Assembly: GCF_028009165.1 (NCBI RefSeq)
Contig: NC_079241.1
Coordinates: 1,798,001 to 1,862,000 of the forward strand
DNA from: Akanthomyces muscarius
Lineage: Eukaryota > Ascomycota > Sordariomycetes > Hypocreales > Cordycipitaceae
Reading direction: 5' to 3'
DNA: 64,000 nucleotides
In this document: in pieces, positions 43,266-54,188 of the stretch
Layout of the letters: each line of letters begins with the position of its first letter
Position numbering within the stretch: the stretch's first letter is position 1
Notes under the pieces: model-generated
Databases searched by the model: none
What the model was told of the DNA's origin: nothing
Seen by the model: only the letters and a program-made list of their open reading frames with translations
Position numbers and translations under genes: made by a program

Positions 43266-44712
43266 TTACCACCCACTAGCTCTGCACCACACGTCGACAA
43301 TTTGTGTCTCAGTGCCGGACATATCCGAGTCTACCACCAAATACCATCCGTAGAGCGCACCTGTAATGCAAGCGTGATTGGGGTAGATTCGGATGCTTTG
43401 GCCAACGGTGAGCGGAAGCGGCATTGTCCCATTGCCAGTGGCATCAGCTTCCCAGGCAAGGATAGAATGCTCTTGACTAACTCGGCTTACAATGAGCTGC
43501 CGGCCAGCCATTGTCTCTGGCGACAAGGCTGAGCGGTCGACAACACCCCATCCTTTGTACGCCGCGCATGGTTCGCGTCCGAGACCAAGAACGCCAACGG
43601 AAACGAATGCCTCTGGTTGTGCTCTCTCACCATTGTTGTACACGCTGCACACCTCAGAGACAACAGAGACGGCAATCTCGTCTTCATAGGTCCCGAGTTT
43701 GACCCTGGATTTGGTTGCAAGCTGCTGTATATCGAGAATGGAATAAACGCCGGCGTGTAGCTCCAAGCTTGTCTGGATACCAGACGGTCTTTCATCCCCA
43801 ACAGCTTTCATTGCGGCGCGAAGTGATTGGGCAGCTGGGGACAATTCGCCACCGTCTGCGACAAGGTTCTCAACGGACGATACTTGAGGAGAGGCACCAA
43901 CACTTATGACAAAGGTCCTGTTCTTGGGGAAAAATTGCGTGTTATCGGCCACCGCATCCATGCAGCCAGTAATCTCCCCTTCAAGATTTGCCATGGCCTG
44001 AGCAGGAGTCGAGTCGTTGTAGCTCAGACTGCTGTGAGAGTACAGGCCGATGAAGTTGGCTGTGCTCTGAATGTCCAAGGTAACAAGTTGCAAAAGAAGC
44101 CCGTCCTTGTTGATGCCCCATGGGGGAAGCCCCGCACGGTGATACCCGGTGTCGACCTTGACGTATACGCCAGCGGGGAATCCAGCCTCGTGATGGAATC
44201 GAGACAAGAGCCTGAGCTGGTCTGCATGGTCTACCAAGACGGAGAGACTTCCCGCTCCTAGTTTCTGTCCGACTGTAGCCAGGCGACTGACTTGAGATTG
44301 GGGTAGGGGAATGCCATACAAAACGTTTACCTGACGGCCTTGGTGCTGATACTCTGCCAGGAGGGGAAGCAAATGTTCAATCTCGGCAATCGTTGATACA
44401 ACGAGCTTAACATGGTTGCTATCTCCAACCTGCAGCCTAGTACCTTCCACAGTCTGTGATGCCATTAGTTAGTTAAGACGCGATAAACAGTCCTGTTCAA
44501 CACAACATCGCTATGCTTACTTTGTGTGTTTTGACGTGTGCCCGAAAGCCAACGCCGAGTGCTTCGGCCGCGGCCGAGAGTGACTGGCAGTGGCGGCGCA
44601 TTTTGGCCTGATCGAGCACCAAGGCAGGTTTCGGTACATCATGAATGTTTTTGCCAACATAGAACTGGCACAGGCTCTCCTGGCTTGGGTTCAGTCTCTG
44701 TGGGACGAACAT
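43266..44712 (-). CDS. DSD1: D-serine dehydratase (fold-type III, PLP and zinc)
   Basis: CDS complement(join(43266..44453,44521..44712)), 459 aa, with a 67-nt intron (GTAAGC...CTAACTAATGGCATCACAG). The start ATG gives MFVPQRLNPSQE; the frame is open further upstream only without ATG. The enzyme converts D-serine (and often D-threonine) to the 2-oxo acid and ammonia. KPALVLDQAKM begins the alanine-racemase-like barrel, and the PLP lysine is Lys61 in AHVKTHK, three residues before the intron. Further signs are KVDTGYHRAGLPP, SVGASPQVSS and the C-terminal IYPNHACITGALYGWYLVVD, whose His and Cys are the zinc ligands of eukaryotic D-serine dehydratases. Length fits yeast Dsd1. It is divergent from the HAD hydrolase, with 467 nt between the starts. 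Confidence 0.9.
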
Positions 44713-45179
44713 GTTGCATGGACGTGTGGAAGAAGGAATTTGCAAAAGTGTGTCACTAAGCTTTGAAGAAAGGCCTCGATTCTGGTATAAATACACATCC
44801 TCGATAGAAGCCCACCTTTGAAATGCCGATGAGCTCCGGGTGACCGTCGTCGTCGGTCGACTTACACAGGCCAAAAGAATGACGCTATACCCAATGGAGT
44901 GCGCGAGAACGACGAAGCGGCGAGGCCTGTGGAGACGCGGATCAGGTCAACCAGTGGCGATACAACTCGAATGTGATGTCCAGAGTTAGGTCTGCGTAAG
45001 AAGAGCACCCTTGGAGGATTCCTCAAAGAAAGTGCGCACATGATTAGGTTTTGGGCGCTAAATTTGCAACTATATAACTTGGCTGGGGCCGTGGTGGTTG
45101 CTCAAAACAATGTGCTGTGCTGCAAGTTCTCCGCTCATGCACATCATACATCCGTCTCCAAGCAACTATTAGCAAAGCT
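44713..45179. promoter_or_regulatory. Bidirectional promoter region of the DSD1-like and HAD genes
   Basis: 467 nt between divergent starts. A TATATAA word at 45071-45077 lies about 105 nt before the HAD start. GCGG words occur near 44918 and 44938 but I see no clean inverted Zn2Cys6 site. Confidence 0.4.
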
Positions 45180-45860
45180 ATGACATCTACATCTGGTAAC
45201 AATGCCGACGCCAGCTGGCGTCCAAAGGTCGTCATCTTTGACCTTTTGACAGCTCTGCTCGACTCCTGGACTCTATGGAACGCCTCGACGCCGTCGGGAA
45301 CAGAGGAGGAGGGCCGCCGGTGGCGCGCCCGATATCTCGAGATTACCTTTTGTCAAGGCGCATACGCGCCGTATGAAAGCCTCATGAAGCAAGCCGCCGC
45401 AGAAGCCGGCGTGGCTGCGTCGGCACCAGATGCCTTGCTGAGCAACTGGTCTAGTCTACAGGCGTGGCCAGGGACGTTTGCCGTGCTGAGACGACTCAAA
45501 GCGCAGGGCTACAAGCTCGGCGTTGTCACAAACTGTTCCAAGACGCTGGGCAACATTGCAGTCGATTGTGCGGCCACGTCGAAAACCGGTGAGCAGCTCG
45601 CCTTTGACGCCGTCATGACAGCCGAAGAGAGCGGCTTCTACAAGCCCGTCAAACAGGCCTACGATGCGATTCTAGAGGCGATGGGCGTCAGTGCCGACGA
45701 GGCGTTGTTTGTGGCGGGCAGCGCGGGCGATGTCCAAGGCGCGACGAACGCTGGCATGAGGGTCGTTTGGCACAACCATGTCGGGCTGGCGGCAAAGGGC
45801 AGCGCGGTGCCGTTGCGAGAGAGCAAGTCGTTGGACGACGCATTGAAAGGATTCATCTAA
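45180..45860 (+). CDS. HAD-superfamily hydrolase, 2-haloacid-dehalogenase-like
   Basis: 226 aa in one exon. The first ATG in frame is used; the frame is open a little upstream only with a GTG. Motif I is VVIFDLLTALLDSW with nucleophile Asp21; motif II is VVTNCSKTL; the motif III lysine is in GFYKPVKQAYDA; motif IV is LFVAGSAGDVQGATNAGM. The cap is of the short helical type seen in 2-haloacid dehalogenase and phosphatase members. In motif I the residue two after the nucleophile is Leu, not Asp, which argues against a classical phosphatase and for a dehalogenase-like or other hydrolase. Substrate unknown. Sharing an upstream region with D-serine dehydratase suggests co-expression. Confidence 0.85.
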   Translation: MTSTSGNNADASWRPKVVIFDLLTALLDSWTLWNASTPSGTEEEGRRWRARYLEITFCQGAYAPYESLMKQAAAEAGVAASAPDALLSNWSSLQAWPGTFAVLRRLKAQGYKLGVVTNCSKTLGNIAVDCAATSKTGEQLAFDAVMTAEESGFYKPVKQAYDAILEAMGVSADEALFVAGSAGDVQGATNAGMRVVWHNHVGLAAKGSAVPLRESKSLDDALKGFI

Positions 45861-46910
45861 TCAGTCGAGGTGTCTGGTTTGTCGTGCGCCTACAGTCCTG
45901 CGCTATGGAGCTGTTGCTCCTTGGATATGGCGAGTGGCTGTTCGAAATGACACTTGCATCTGCATGGCGTTTGATTGTGGATGTGCCATTGACATGCTGC
46001 GCCATGGAGGACGACCAGTTGGCCGATAGGGATGAGCGCAATTGAGGATTGAAGACGAGGGCCTGAGCAACTGGGGTATGTAGGATGCTTGCTGCAAGAG
46101 GAATAGCAGGCTGAGGGGTGGGAGGGGTGGAGGCTGTGGCAGTGAAGGCTCAGGGGAACGGCAGGAGAGGATGTTGGACTCTAGATTGCTTGTATTTCAT
46201 CAAGATGGTGCAAGTATTTTCCCCCACTTACATAGGCTCATGTTCGAATTTTGAATAATTCCTACCAATTCTTGCTCGTTTGCTCGTTTGCTCGTAATTT
46301 TGCGGCAGTCACTTTGATGTGCCCCTTACTATCGGGAACCGCATGTTCGTGTATCAGCCACTGTAGAAGCAAGCTGGAAAGCCCCCATTCTGGCCGACAT
46401 TAGCGCCTGGCTAGCGGCCTCGCAGCGCGCATTACCCTCGGAAATTGCAGTCAATCTGGCCCAGCATGCTACCTGTGCTAGGCTAGCCTCACCCACGCCG
46501 CCATGACCCCAGACATGTGCGATACCTAGGCAAACAAAACAATCCTACCTGGCCTCTCGTCCGAGCATCGCCTCCTCTTGCAACCTAGGCGCCACCCAGG
46601 GACTTGATCGCTGGCTTGTGGGTTGGTTATTGTCCTTTGCTCTCCAGAAGGTTGCTGCACGTGCCATCGTTTACTCTAAACTCGCATATCGTCATTGCGA
46701 CTATGGTAGAGAGCGCCTAATAAAGCTACTTCGACATTGGCACTACCACGTTCCCAGACCCGTCAAGTGCCTGTGTGGTCGCGACATCTACTTGACGCCA
46801 ACATTCCCTTTGTCTAACAACTATTCAACCCTCCTTCATGGCCACCGAGGGCGTCTAACAAAACGCTGCATTTCCTCTGTCTCTTTCCAACGTACCAAAG
46901 CTACTTTTCG
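45861..46910. other. Intergenic region upstream of vezatin
   Basis: 1.05 kb, no gene supported. The stretch 46270-46300 repeats TTGCTCGT three times. The 130 nt before 46911 are C/T-rich (leader). Confidence 0.4.
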
Positions 46911-49019
46911 ATGGATCCTGTCGTCTACCAAGAGTCGCCCCTGGCCGACTATCTCAAGGGTCAGTGCAAATCGCTTGCCTCGCGTCCCGGCACTCTGCAT
47001 GATTTCTAGAGTCTTCGCCAACTAACTGTTTCTTCTAGATGAGGATGAAGAGTCTCATGAGGGCTGGGCCGAGGCCGACAGCCAGTCCGAGCGACCAGCT
47101 TCGATCCTGTCCGACACCTCGCCACCTGCGAGCCCATCTCAATTTGCGCCCACCGGGAGACCTCTTGTGAAGCAGCGATTCAGAAACAAAGCACTCGCCC
47201 CTTTGCAAACCAGCAATACGGCCCTGACGCCGCTACGCGCGTTGCGACGGAACTACTCGGTAAGACCTGCCGTCTGCTTTCTAGTGCCCCCAACTACCAG
47301 TCTAACCTCTGGATTCCAGGCCGCAGTTGCAGCCAGCATGGATAGAGCCGATAACGAGAAATTCCTGGAACAGTTTCGATATATTATAATAGCGTCTCAG
47401 CTACTGAGTGGCCATACGGTTGCGGCTCGACGACACGCTGGCGCAGAGGCTCTGAGCGCAGTAGCCGAAAGCGATCAATCGCTCCTGTCAAACGAAGGAA
47501 TCATCGCGTCGATACTGGGTGCCCTGGCTGTCGCCGTGGTGCTTGGCTGGATTTTTGGGCACAAGAAGGAATCCTACGTCACCAAAAAGCGACTCGTTTT
47601 TCTGGTAGTCTTGCTCGTTGCATCTGGTGCGCTTGGGCAAGTCTATGTTCGACGCCAGTGGCTCCGATACCGCAGAGAACAGTCTTTATCCGAGTTGAGC
47701 GGGTTCATCATCAATTCGCACGAGTTCGACAGTGTTGTGGAGGCTACGCTGGCTTTGGTCCAAGAAGTCGAGCTGGTGTCGCGAGGATACAGAATGTACG
47801 AGCACCGCCCGCTTGCAATCAAGGAAGAACGAGCTAACAGCCCAAGCAGTAGCGCGCCGCTCCCACCAGTTAGCCGCATCGAAGACCGATCACAAAGTCG
47901 AAAGTGCGTTCGTTTGAGAAAAGTCTTGAAGGCACGCCTAGCCGAGGTGCTTCAGCAGTACGACAGATTGGCTACGCTGGTTCAAGGCTTCTCTGAGCAA
48001 ACTGAACTCGAGAAATACTACGACATGTACGACATTAGCGACTTTGATATTCAAGATGCTCGCCAAGGCTACAACGAGAACGAGTTTGAAGACTCCGAGT
48101 CACTACGCACCCTGAAGATCTTGGCCGCTCGATTCTATACTATGCGCAAAATGTTAATCTGTGCCATGTTGGCCCTAGACGCCAGCGGAGAGAGAAATGA
48201 CCTGCTGCGCTGGACCGCAGCCGTGGAAGCGTTGCAGGAATTAAACAAAACGACAAAGGCTGCATATAAGAGAATCCAAGACATTCTTAGCGAGGAGCAG
48301 TGTAAGTACTATTGCTGTATGGAAAATAATACTCGGACTGACCATTTGAAGCGTTTCCCGTTCCGCCCACACCGAAAATCCCCCTTACACCAGGTCGAGA
48401 ACGCTGGCGCGCACAACTACGGAAGCTCGGTTCCCTTTCCACTGGTATCCGCGGCTTGCAGGCCAAGCTGCATTTACTGCGGGAGGAATCCGACAGAGCT
48501 CTTGACGATTCGAGCGACATATCAGAAATGGGACCCAACCTGATGGCTCAATACGACTCAATCGGCGTTGACCTAAAAGAACTAATGACGGCATGGGAGG
48601 AAGGCAAGAACGCACTAGCGGTCGGTATCGATAGGAACGAGAAACGACTGTCGTCGATGAGCACTCTGATGTCGCCGCGTAGCTCGATGAGCGGCGTTAC
48701 AGCCGCTGAAGATGGCAACGCAGCGGACGCGTTCAAGGCACTGACAGGCGAATCACCCACCCGCTCGGAAAAGGAGTATCCTGAGGCAGACCCCGAGGTG
48801 TTTGAGGCTGTAGCCATCCCAAGGACCCGAAGCATGCTCACCAGAGAGGAGCGCCTAGTCAAGATGAAGGAGGACCGAGAACAAAAGGCCCAGGCCCGCC
48901 AGCAAATAGATGCCACACGAGGCATGCTACGCGAGCTCGAGACTGTCATCAACCTTCGTCCCAAAAACCGACACAGCACTCCGGCTGAGAAGCCGTCAAA
49001 CCGTGTTGTGTCGATGTAA
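46911..49019 (+). CDS. vezA: Vezatin-like protein (VezA family)
   Basis: CDS join(46911..46959,47039..47259,47320..48301,48352..49019), 639 aa, four exons. Introns are 79, 60 and 50 nt; the 60-nt one is in frame without a stop, so retention would only add 20 residues. The start MDPVVYQESPLADYL is typical of fungal vezatins. Two adjacent membrane helices lie at 47500-47560 (IIASILGALAVAVVLGWIF) and 47587-47650 (LVFLVVLLVASGALGQVYV). They are followed by the vezatin myosin-binding-type helical domain (YDMYDISDFDIQDARQGYNE, then LRTLKILAARFYTMRKML) and a coiled C-terminus rich in Ser and Glu. In Aspergillus nidulans VezA supports dynein-driven early-endosome transport and localises near hyphal tips. 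Length is close to that of VezA. Confidence 0.88.
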
Positions 49020-49883
49020 CCCACTGTCACGGTTCTTTTCTCTCCACGTTCGCTTTACATATTCGACTTTCCTTCTACGGACACATATTTTTACCACATA
49101 TTTTCCTCACGGCGCCAAGGCGGTTGGTTCTATATTTCAATCCAACGTACCAAAACAATGGTGTGGCAGCATCAAGCCACTGGATTTCACGGCGCAACTT
49201 GGCTTTTTTTTATACTGCTTGAACTCCCTGCTTAGCTTCGTGCCATTTGTTGGCTTGACGGTATTGCAGCAGCAGGTTGATTCGGTAGATGTACCAATAG
49301 TATAGAAGGGATTAGCTGGACAGGATATATGGGCACTATCCAGACACTGAATTTCTTGCTTGTGTTATAATTAGTGGTGCTGTGCCGAGGGCGCGCGCCT
49401 GGGAAGACTGTATATAGGACTGAATCTTGTCTTATAAATTGAGAGAATCGCAAACGGATCGAATTGTTGAGACTATTGCACACGTTATTGGGCCTGTCAC
49501 AAGGGCGCCACCCTACCTAGGTAGCGATGCCCCGCGGCGCGTGGAATTGGCGTCCTGAGAGCACCCCGCTGCGACGCGTCTCGATTACCCACCAGAGCTC
49601 GCGCGTGTTAAGTGCCTGCATCAGCGCTGGGCACTTTTTGCACACTTCCTCCTCTTCCTCCTCATAAATCACCGTTTGTTCTACACCTGCTCTTCGTTTC
49701 TGCACACGCGCTGCATCTTCCGCCTCTTTTTTTATACTTCTTTATTACTCACACACTCCCAGTCACATAAATCAGTTAGTTGGCTCCCCCACCGCCATCC
49801 TGCTCAGACCCCGCGCGTGAACGGTGGAATCGCGACAATCGAGCCGAGCAAGTTTGCATACTGACGCGAAATTGCTGTTAGAA
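49020..49883. other. Intergenic region upstream of PCNA
   Basis: 3' region of vezatin, then the PCNA promoter. A/T-rich to about 49480; C/T-rich leader from 49680. Contains the MCB box listed separately. No gene seen. Confidence 0.45.
49574..49579 (+). promoter_or_regulatory. MCB-type box (ACGCGT) upstream of PCNA
   Basis: ACGCGT, the MBF/MluI cell-cycle box, 310 nt upstream of the PCNA ATG. A second ACGCGT lies at the end of PCNA intron 1 (50002-50007). The word also occurs in some coding regions here, so a single match is weak on its own. Confidence 0.4.
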
Positions 49884-50814
49884 ATGTTGGAGGCACGACT
49901 TGAACAGGCTAGCATCCTCAAGAAGGTAATTGGCTCCTCTCCTAGGCGAGCTCTTTGCCCGACCACATCCGTTGCCCATGGTCCGACCTGCTAACCCCCG
50001 CACGCGTGCCATCTAGGTTGTCGACGCCATCAAGGACCTCGTGCAGGACTGCAACTTTGACTGCAATGACTCGGGCATCGCGCTGCAGGCCATGGACAAC
50101 TCGCACGTGGCGCTGGTGTCGATGATGCTCAAGGCCGAGGGCTTCTCGCCGTTCCGGTGCGACCGCAACATTGCGCTGGGCGTCAACCTGACGTCGCTGA
50201 CCAAGGTACTGCGGGCGGCGCAGAACGAGGACATCCTGACGCTCAAGGCCGAGGACGCGCCCGACGTGCTCAACATTGTGTTTGAGAGCAGCGAGAACGA
50301 CCGCATCAGCGAGTACGACCTCAAGCTCATGGACATTGACCAGGAGCACCTGGGCATCCCCGAGACCGAGTACGCGGCCACCATCTCGATGCCGTCGGCC
50401 GAGTTCCGCCGCATCTGCACCGACCTCTCGGCCATGTCCGAGTCGGTCGGCATCGAGGCGAGCAAGGACGGCGTCAAGTTTTCGTGCAACGGTGACATTG
50501 GCAACGGCGCCGTCACGCTCCGCAGCCACACCAACGTGGAGAAGCCGGATCTCAACGTCGACATTGAGCTGACGGAGCCCGTGTCGCTGACCTTTTCGCT
50601 CAAGTACCTGGTCAACTTTTGCAAGGCCGCCGGCCTGTCGGGCCAGGTCAAGATTTGCCTGTCGAGCGAGGTGCCTCTGCTTGTCGAGTACAACTTGTCG
50701 GGCAGCAGCTACCTCCGTTTCTACCTGGCTCCCAAGGTAGGACTCACGCCTGGTTCTGAGTAATGATTTTGATATGCTAATTCGCTGGCGGTACAGATTG
50801 GCGATGAGGAGTAA
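49884..50814 (+). CDS. PCNA: Proliferating cell nuclear antigen (DNA sliding clamp)
   Basis: CDS join(49884..49925,50017..50736,50797..50814), 259 aa. The first exon encodes 14 residues ([14 protein letters not shown]) and the last only IGDEE plus stop. Introns are 91 and 60 nt. PCNA is the trimeric clamp that holds DNA polymerases delta and epsilon and repair factors on DNA in the nucleus. Signs: the [10 protein letters not shown] strand, the inter-domain connector [21 protein letters not shown] with Lys164 (the ubiquitin/SUMO site of PCNA), GNGAVTLR, and the C-terminal [13 protein letters not shown]. Length is standard. If intron 2 is retained the frame ends after six extra residues ([12 protein letters not shown]), losing the acidic tail. 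Confidence 0.97.
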
Positions 50815-51813
50815 GAGGAAAATGCCGAATTAGAATAGAGAAAGAAAAACAAACAACACCGTACGAGGTTACGATATATGTGTTGGGTATGGTGTGAACG
50901 CGAGATGCGCGTCTGGGGGGGCCATGGCTTGGGGAACAATGCACATTACTCGCTAGAACCGAACGATCAGCTACAGCAGGATTTTGAAAAGGATGGACAC
51001 CATGTGCGGGAGAATCAAAGATTTGACAGCACAAGCTTGGGCAAGAGGGCGCGATTTTAGGTAGTTTACTTTTTTTTTTTTTTGCTGATATGGCGAGAGG
51101 AGCGCCCCCCGCATACATACTGGGTGGTCGGAAGAGACCCTCACGATAATGAATGAAACTTGCACTACAAAAGAAGAAGAGAAAGTTGAAAGATGAGGAT
51201 GCATGATTGCGTTGACGTAAAAATAGTATTTGTGCTGGATAGATTTTGTACGCGAGAGACACAAGTCTGCTGGGTTGAGAGCCGCAAGATGGACATTCAT
51301 TGTCTGGTGGTGGGGCAAGTTCGTCTGCCCGCCGCTTGTTAGCTTTTGCCCGCAATTTCGCCCGCCATCGCTGTGCCAGTCAGTCAGTGCCCGCATCCGA
51401 GCCAGCGCAAGCTTTGCTTTCCCGACTTGTTGCAAACGGCCGCCATTTCAAGCGAAACAACAATCACGGGCAGCAAGCTGACCAGTCTCGGCATCATTCT
51501 GCTCCGCATCACCTACTGCGTTCCCTCAAAAAGAAAGGCTTTATACGGTGCAAGTGTAAGCACGGCTCCCGACGACCACCAGTGTCGTGCGAAGCAAGTT
51601 GGAGGGGTTGCACCCGGAGCCATCCCCAGCCAGCCTTGTCTCGCGGCTCTCGCTGCCAGGTGCCTTGGCTACATAGCCGTGTAGCCTCGAAAACAGGCTG
51701 CTTCTTATATCTCCTCTTTTTTTTTAGCCCATTCATCGTCTTTCAGGTTCATAGCCAGTATCTCAAAGAGCACACGCAACTGAACGAGCTTTTGCCGTTT
51801 GGCGGGGATCAAA
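50815..51813. other. Intergenic region between PCNA and pyridoxal kinase
   Basis: No supportable gene. A T15-16 tract near 51069-51083 and a G7 run near 50917. C/T-rich before the ATG at 51814. Confidence 0.45.
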
Positions 51814-53148
51814 ATGTCTGCCGCTCCGATTGTGCCGCCCACGCGGGTCTTGGCCGTCGCCAGCCATGTGAGTTTCTTCCACGACATGCCTTATATCGAC
51901 GTATAAACTAACCACACCTTGCAGGTTGTCTCGGGGTATGCTCTTTTCGTCCCAGAGAATCCCAACAGTCATTGCAAATTCGGGGATGCTAACACACTCA
52001 CAGCTATGTCGGCAACAAGGTCGCCGTCTTTGTGCTGCAGTCTCTGGGCTGCGACACGGCCGCTCTAAACACTGTCCAGTTCAGTACGTTTGTTTTCTGC
52101 CATTTCTTCTTCTCCTTCCATCCAAACACGACAATGGACAAGAAAAAAAAACTAATAAAAAAATAGGCAATCACACTGGCTACAGGCACTGGACGGGAAC
52201 AAAGGCCACGGCGCAGGAAATCAGCGACCTCTACCGCGGCCTCAAGGACAACTACATCAACGACTTTGACATGATGCTGTCCGGCTACATCCCTGGCGCC
52301 GAGGGCGTCCTCGCCGTCGGCGCCATCGCCAAGGAGCTCAAGGCGGCCAGCCAGCAGCGGCCGGGCGACTTTTTCTGGGTGCTGGATCCGGTCATGGGCG
52401 ACAACGGCAACCTGTACGTTGCCGCCGACGTTGTCCCCGCGTACAAGTCGCTGCTGTCCTACGCCGATCTCATCATCCCGAACCAATTCGAGGCCGAGTA
52501 TGTCTCATTCTTCTGTTCCGTCTCTCTCCTCCTTTGGTTCAGTATGCTAACCCATCTGTTGCCAGACTCCTCTCCGAGGTCAAAATCACAGACATGGACA
52601 GCCTCGCCGCCGCCATCCAGGCCCTGCACACCAAGCACCGTGTCCCGCACGTCGTCATCACCTCGGTCAGCATCGCCTCGCCCGACGTCCCCGCCGGCCA
52701 CCTCTGCGTCGTCGGCTCCACCATGACGTCCACGGGCGGCGCGCGGCTCTTCAAGGCCGTCTTTCCGAGCATCGACTGCTATTTCTGCGGCACGGGCGAC
52801 ATGTTTGGCGCGCTCGTCACCGTGCGCATGCGCGAGGCGGCGGCCACGAGCCCGAGCCTCATGGCCCGCGGCAGCTGGGTCAGCGACGACGACGTGGCCG
52901 CCGTGGACCTGCCGCTGGCGCGGGCGACGGAAAAGGTGCTCGCGAGCATGCACGAGGTGCTGACGCACACAAAGGACGCGATGCAGGGCGTCGTGGACCG
53001 CACGCTCGCGGCCATGGCGACGGAGGAGGAGCGCAGCGGGGAGAAGCAGCGGATGCTGGCGGGGAAGAAGGCGGCGGAACTGCAGCTGGTGCGCAACTTG
53101 GATTGTCTCCGTACGCCAGAGAAGTCAATTGAGGTGCGTCCATTTTAA
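51814..53148 (+). CDS. Pyridoxal kinase, five exons including an 11-nt exon
   Basis: CDS join(51814..51867,51925..51935,52004..52083,52167..52497,52566..53148), 352 aa. It phosphorylates pyridoxal, pyridoxine and pyridoxamine with ATP (vitamin B6 salvage). Motifs: VLAVASHVVSGYVGNKVAVF at the N-terminus, assembled across three exons; the substrate loop NTVQFSNHTGY across intron 3; FFWVLDPVMGDNGNLY; IIPNQFEAELLSEVKI across intron 4; and YFCGTGDMFGALV with the catalytic Asp of GTGD. All introns are GT-AG (57, 68, 83, 68 nt). The second exon is only 11 nt and encodes VVS plus two bases. The C-terminus is Ala/Glu/Lys-rich. It feeds PLP to enzymes such as the D-serine dehydratase 7 kb away; co-location may be chance. 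Confidence 0.9.
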
Positions 53149-53449
53149 AAGGGATGTTGCTGGGAGTTAAGGGGGGGGCGGGTGGAAATTGCATGGTAGA
53201 TGGACGAGAGATCCTTCAAGCTATACATGGGGCATTCATTGGTGGACTTTTATCATTTATTGCTCTCTTTTTTTTTTAATTCTATCCATGATTTAGATTT
53301 TGTTTAGCCTCGTCTAATGCATGCCAATGTCTCGTTTCCTCGGGCGTGGCGTTCTGCTCCTTTATTCATATTGCAACACGATGCCCTGCATCTAGTCTCC
53401 AAACCCCTCGGTCGGTTTCCCCCCGAGTCAATATACGCTCGCAGTAGTC
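53149..53449. other. Tail-to-tail intergenic region
   Basis: About 300 nt between the stops of pyridoxal kinase and dUTPase. T-rich with TTTATCATTTATTG and similar words; probably both 3' ends. Confidence 0.45.
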
Positions 53450-54088
53450 TTATTTCGCGTTGCTGTAGCCGGTGCTGCCGAAGCCGCCCGCGCCGCGGAC
53501 GCTCTCCTCCAGCTCCTCGACCTCGACGACGTCGGGCGTCACGATGCGCTCCAGGACGAGCTGCGCGATGCGGTCGCCCTCCTTGACCTCGTAGTCGGCG
53601 TCGGCGTGGTTGAAGAGCAGCACCTTGACCTGGCCGCGGTAGTCGGCGTCGATGACGCCGGCGCCCGTGTCGATGAAGTGCTTGGACGCCAGGCCGGAGC
53701 GGGGGGCGATGCGGCCGTCTGTTTTACGCCGTCTGTCAATCATTCGCCACTAGAGATGGACAAGAGGGCTGGAGGGGGGGGGGGGGGGGGGGGGGGGGTG
53801 CGGAAACGTACAGGTACCGCCGGGGACGGCTATGCTAATGTCCGTGTCGACGAGCGCCTTGCCGCGCGCGGGCACCGTCGTGTCCTTGGCGGCGTACAGG
53901 TCGTAGCCCGCGGCAAAGGCGCTGCCCCGCGTGGGGAGGCGGCCGGCGGGCGACAGCTTCTTGACCTGCAGCGAGGGGATCTGCTCGGCGGACATGGTGT
54001 TGGTGGTGATGGTGGCCTCGTCGGTCTTGACGCGCTTCGCGGGAGGAGAGGAGACGTTGGGGTTGGTGGCTTCGGGGGCAGAGGACAT
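53450..54088 (-). CDS. DUT1: dUTP pyrophosphatase (dUTPase)
   Basis: CDS complement(join(53450..53718,53812..54088)), 181 aa. The 93-nt intron restores [16 protein letters not shown]. The enzyme hydrolyses dUTP to dUMP, preventing uracil incorporation and supplying dTMP synthesis. All five motifs of trimeric dUTPases are present: [43 protein letters not shown] and the C-terminal [10 protein letters not shown] arm. The first ~40 residues are Ser/Thr/Ala-rich with a KRVK basic patch, possibly a nuclear signal. An MCB box lies 95 nt upstream. The intron carries 25 consecutive C on the coding strand. Confidence 0.95.
53774..53798. repeat. G25 homopolymer (C25 on the coding strand) in the dUTPase intron
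   Basis: A 25-base G run interrupted from a GG by one A. It starts 12 nt inside the 93-nt intron on the coding strand and occupies more than a quarter of it. Confidence 0.9.
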
Positions 54089-54182
54089 TGTTGGAAAAGA
54101 AAAGGGCCTGGTGGTGAATATGGAGAGTAAAGTGGTGGTTGGTTGGTTGGTGGTGCAGCAACAGGGTCCTGCTAAGAGGGAG

Positions 54183-54188
54183 ACGCGT
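54183..54188 (-). promoter_or_regulatory. MCB-type box (ACGCGT) upstream of dUTPase
   Basis: The palindromic ACGCGT is 95 nt upstream of the ATG at 54088, followed at once by a second, partial GACGCGCG. It matches the S-phase MBF box, as upstream of PCNA in this window. Confidence 0.45.

Noticed and set aside
46618..47025. 135-codon plus-strand frame before vezatin
   Set aside because: It overlaps the vezatin leader, first exon and intron in a different frame and has no recognisable motif.
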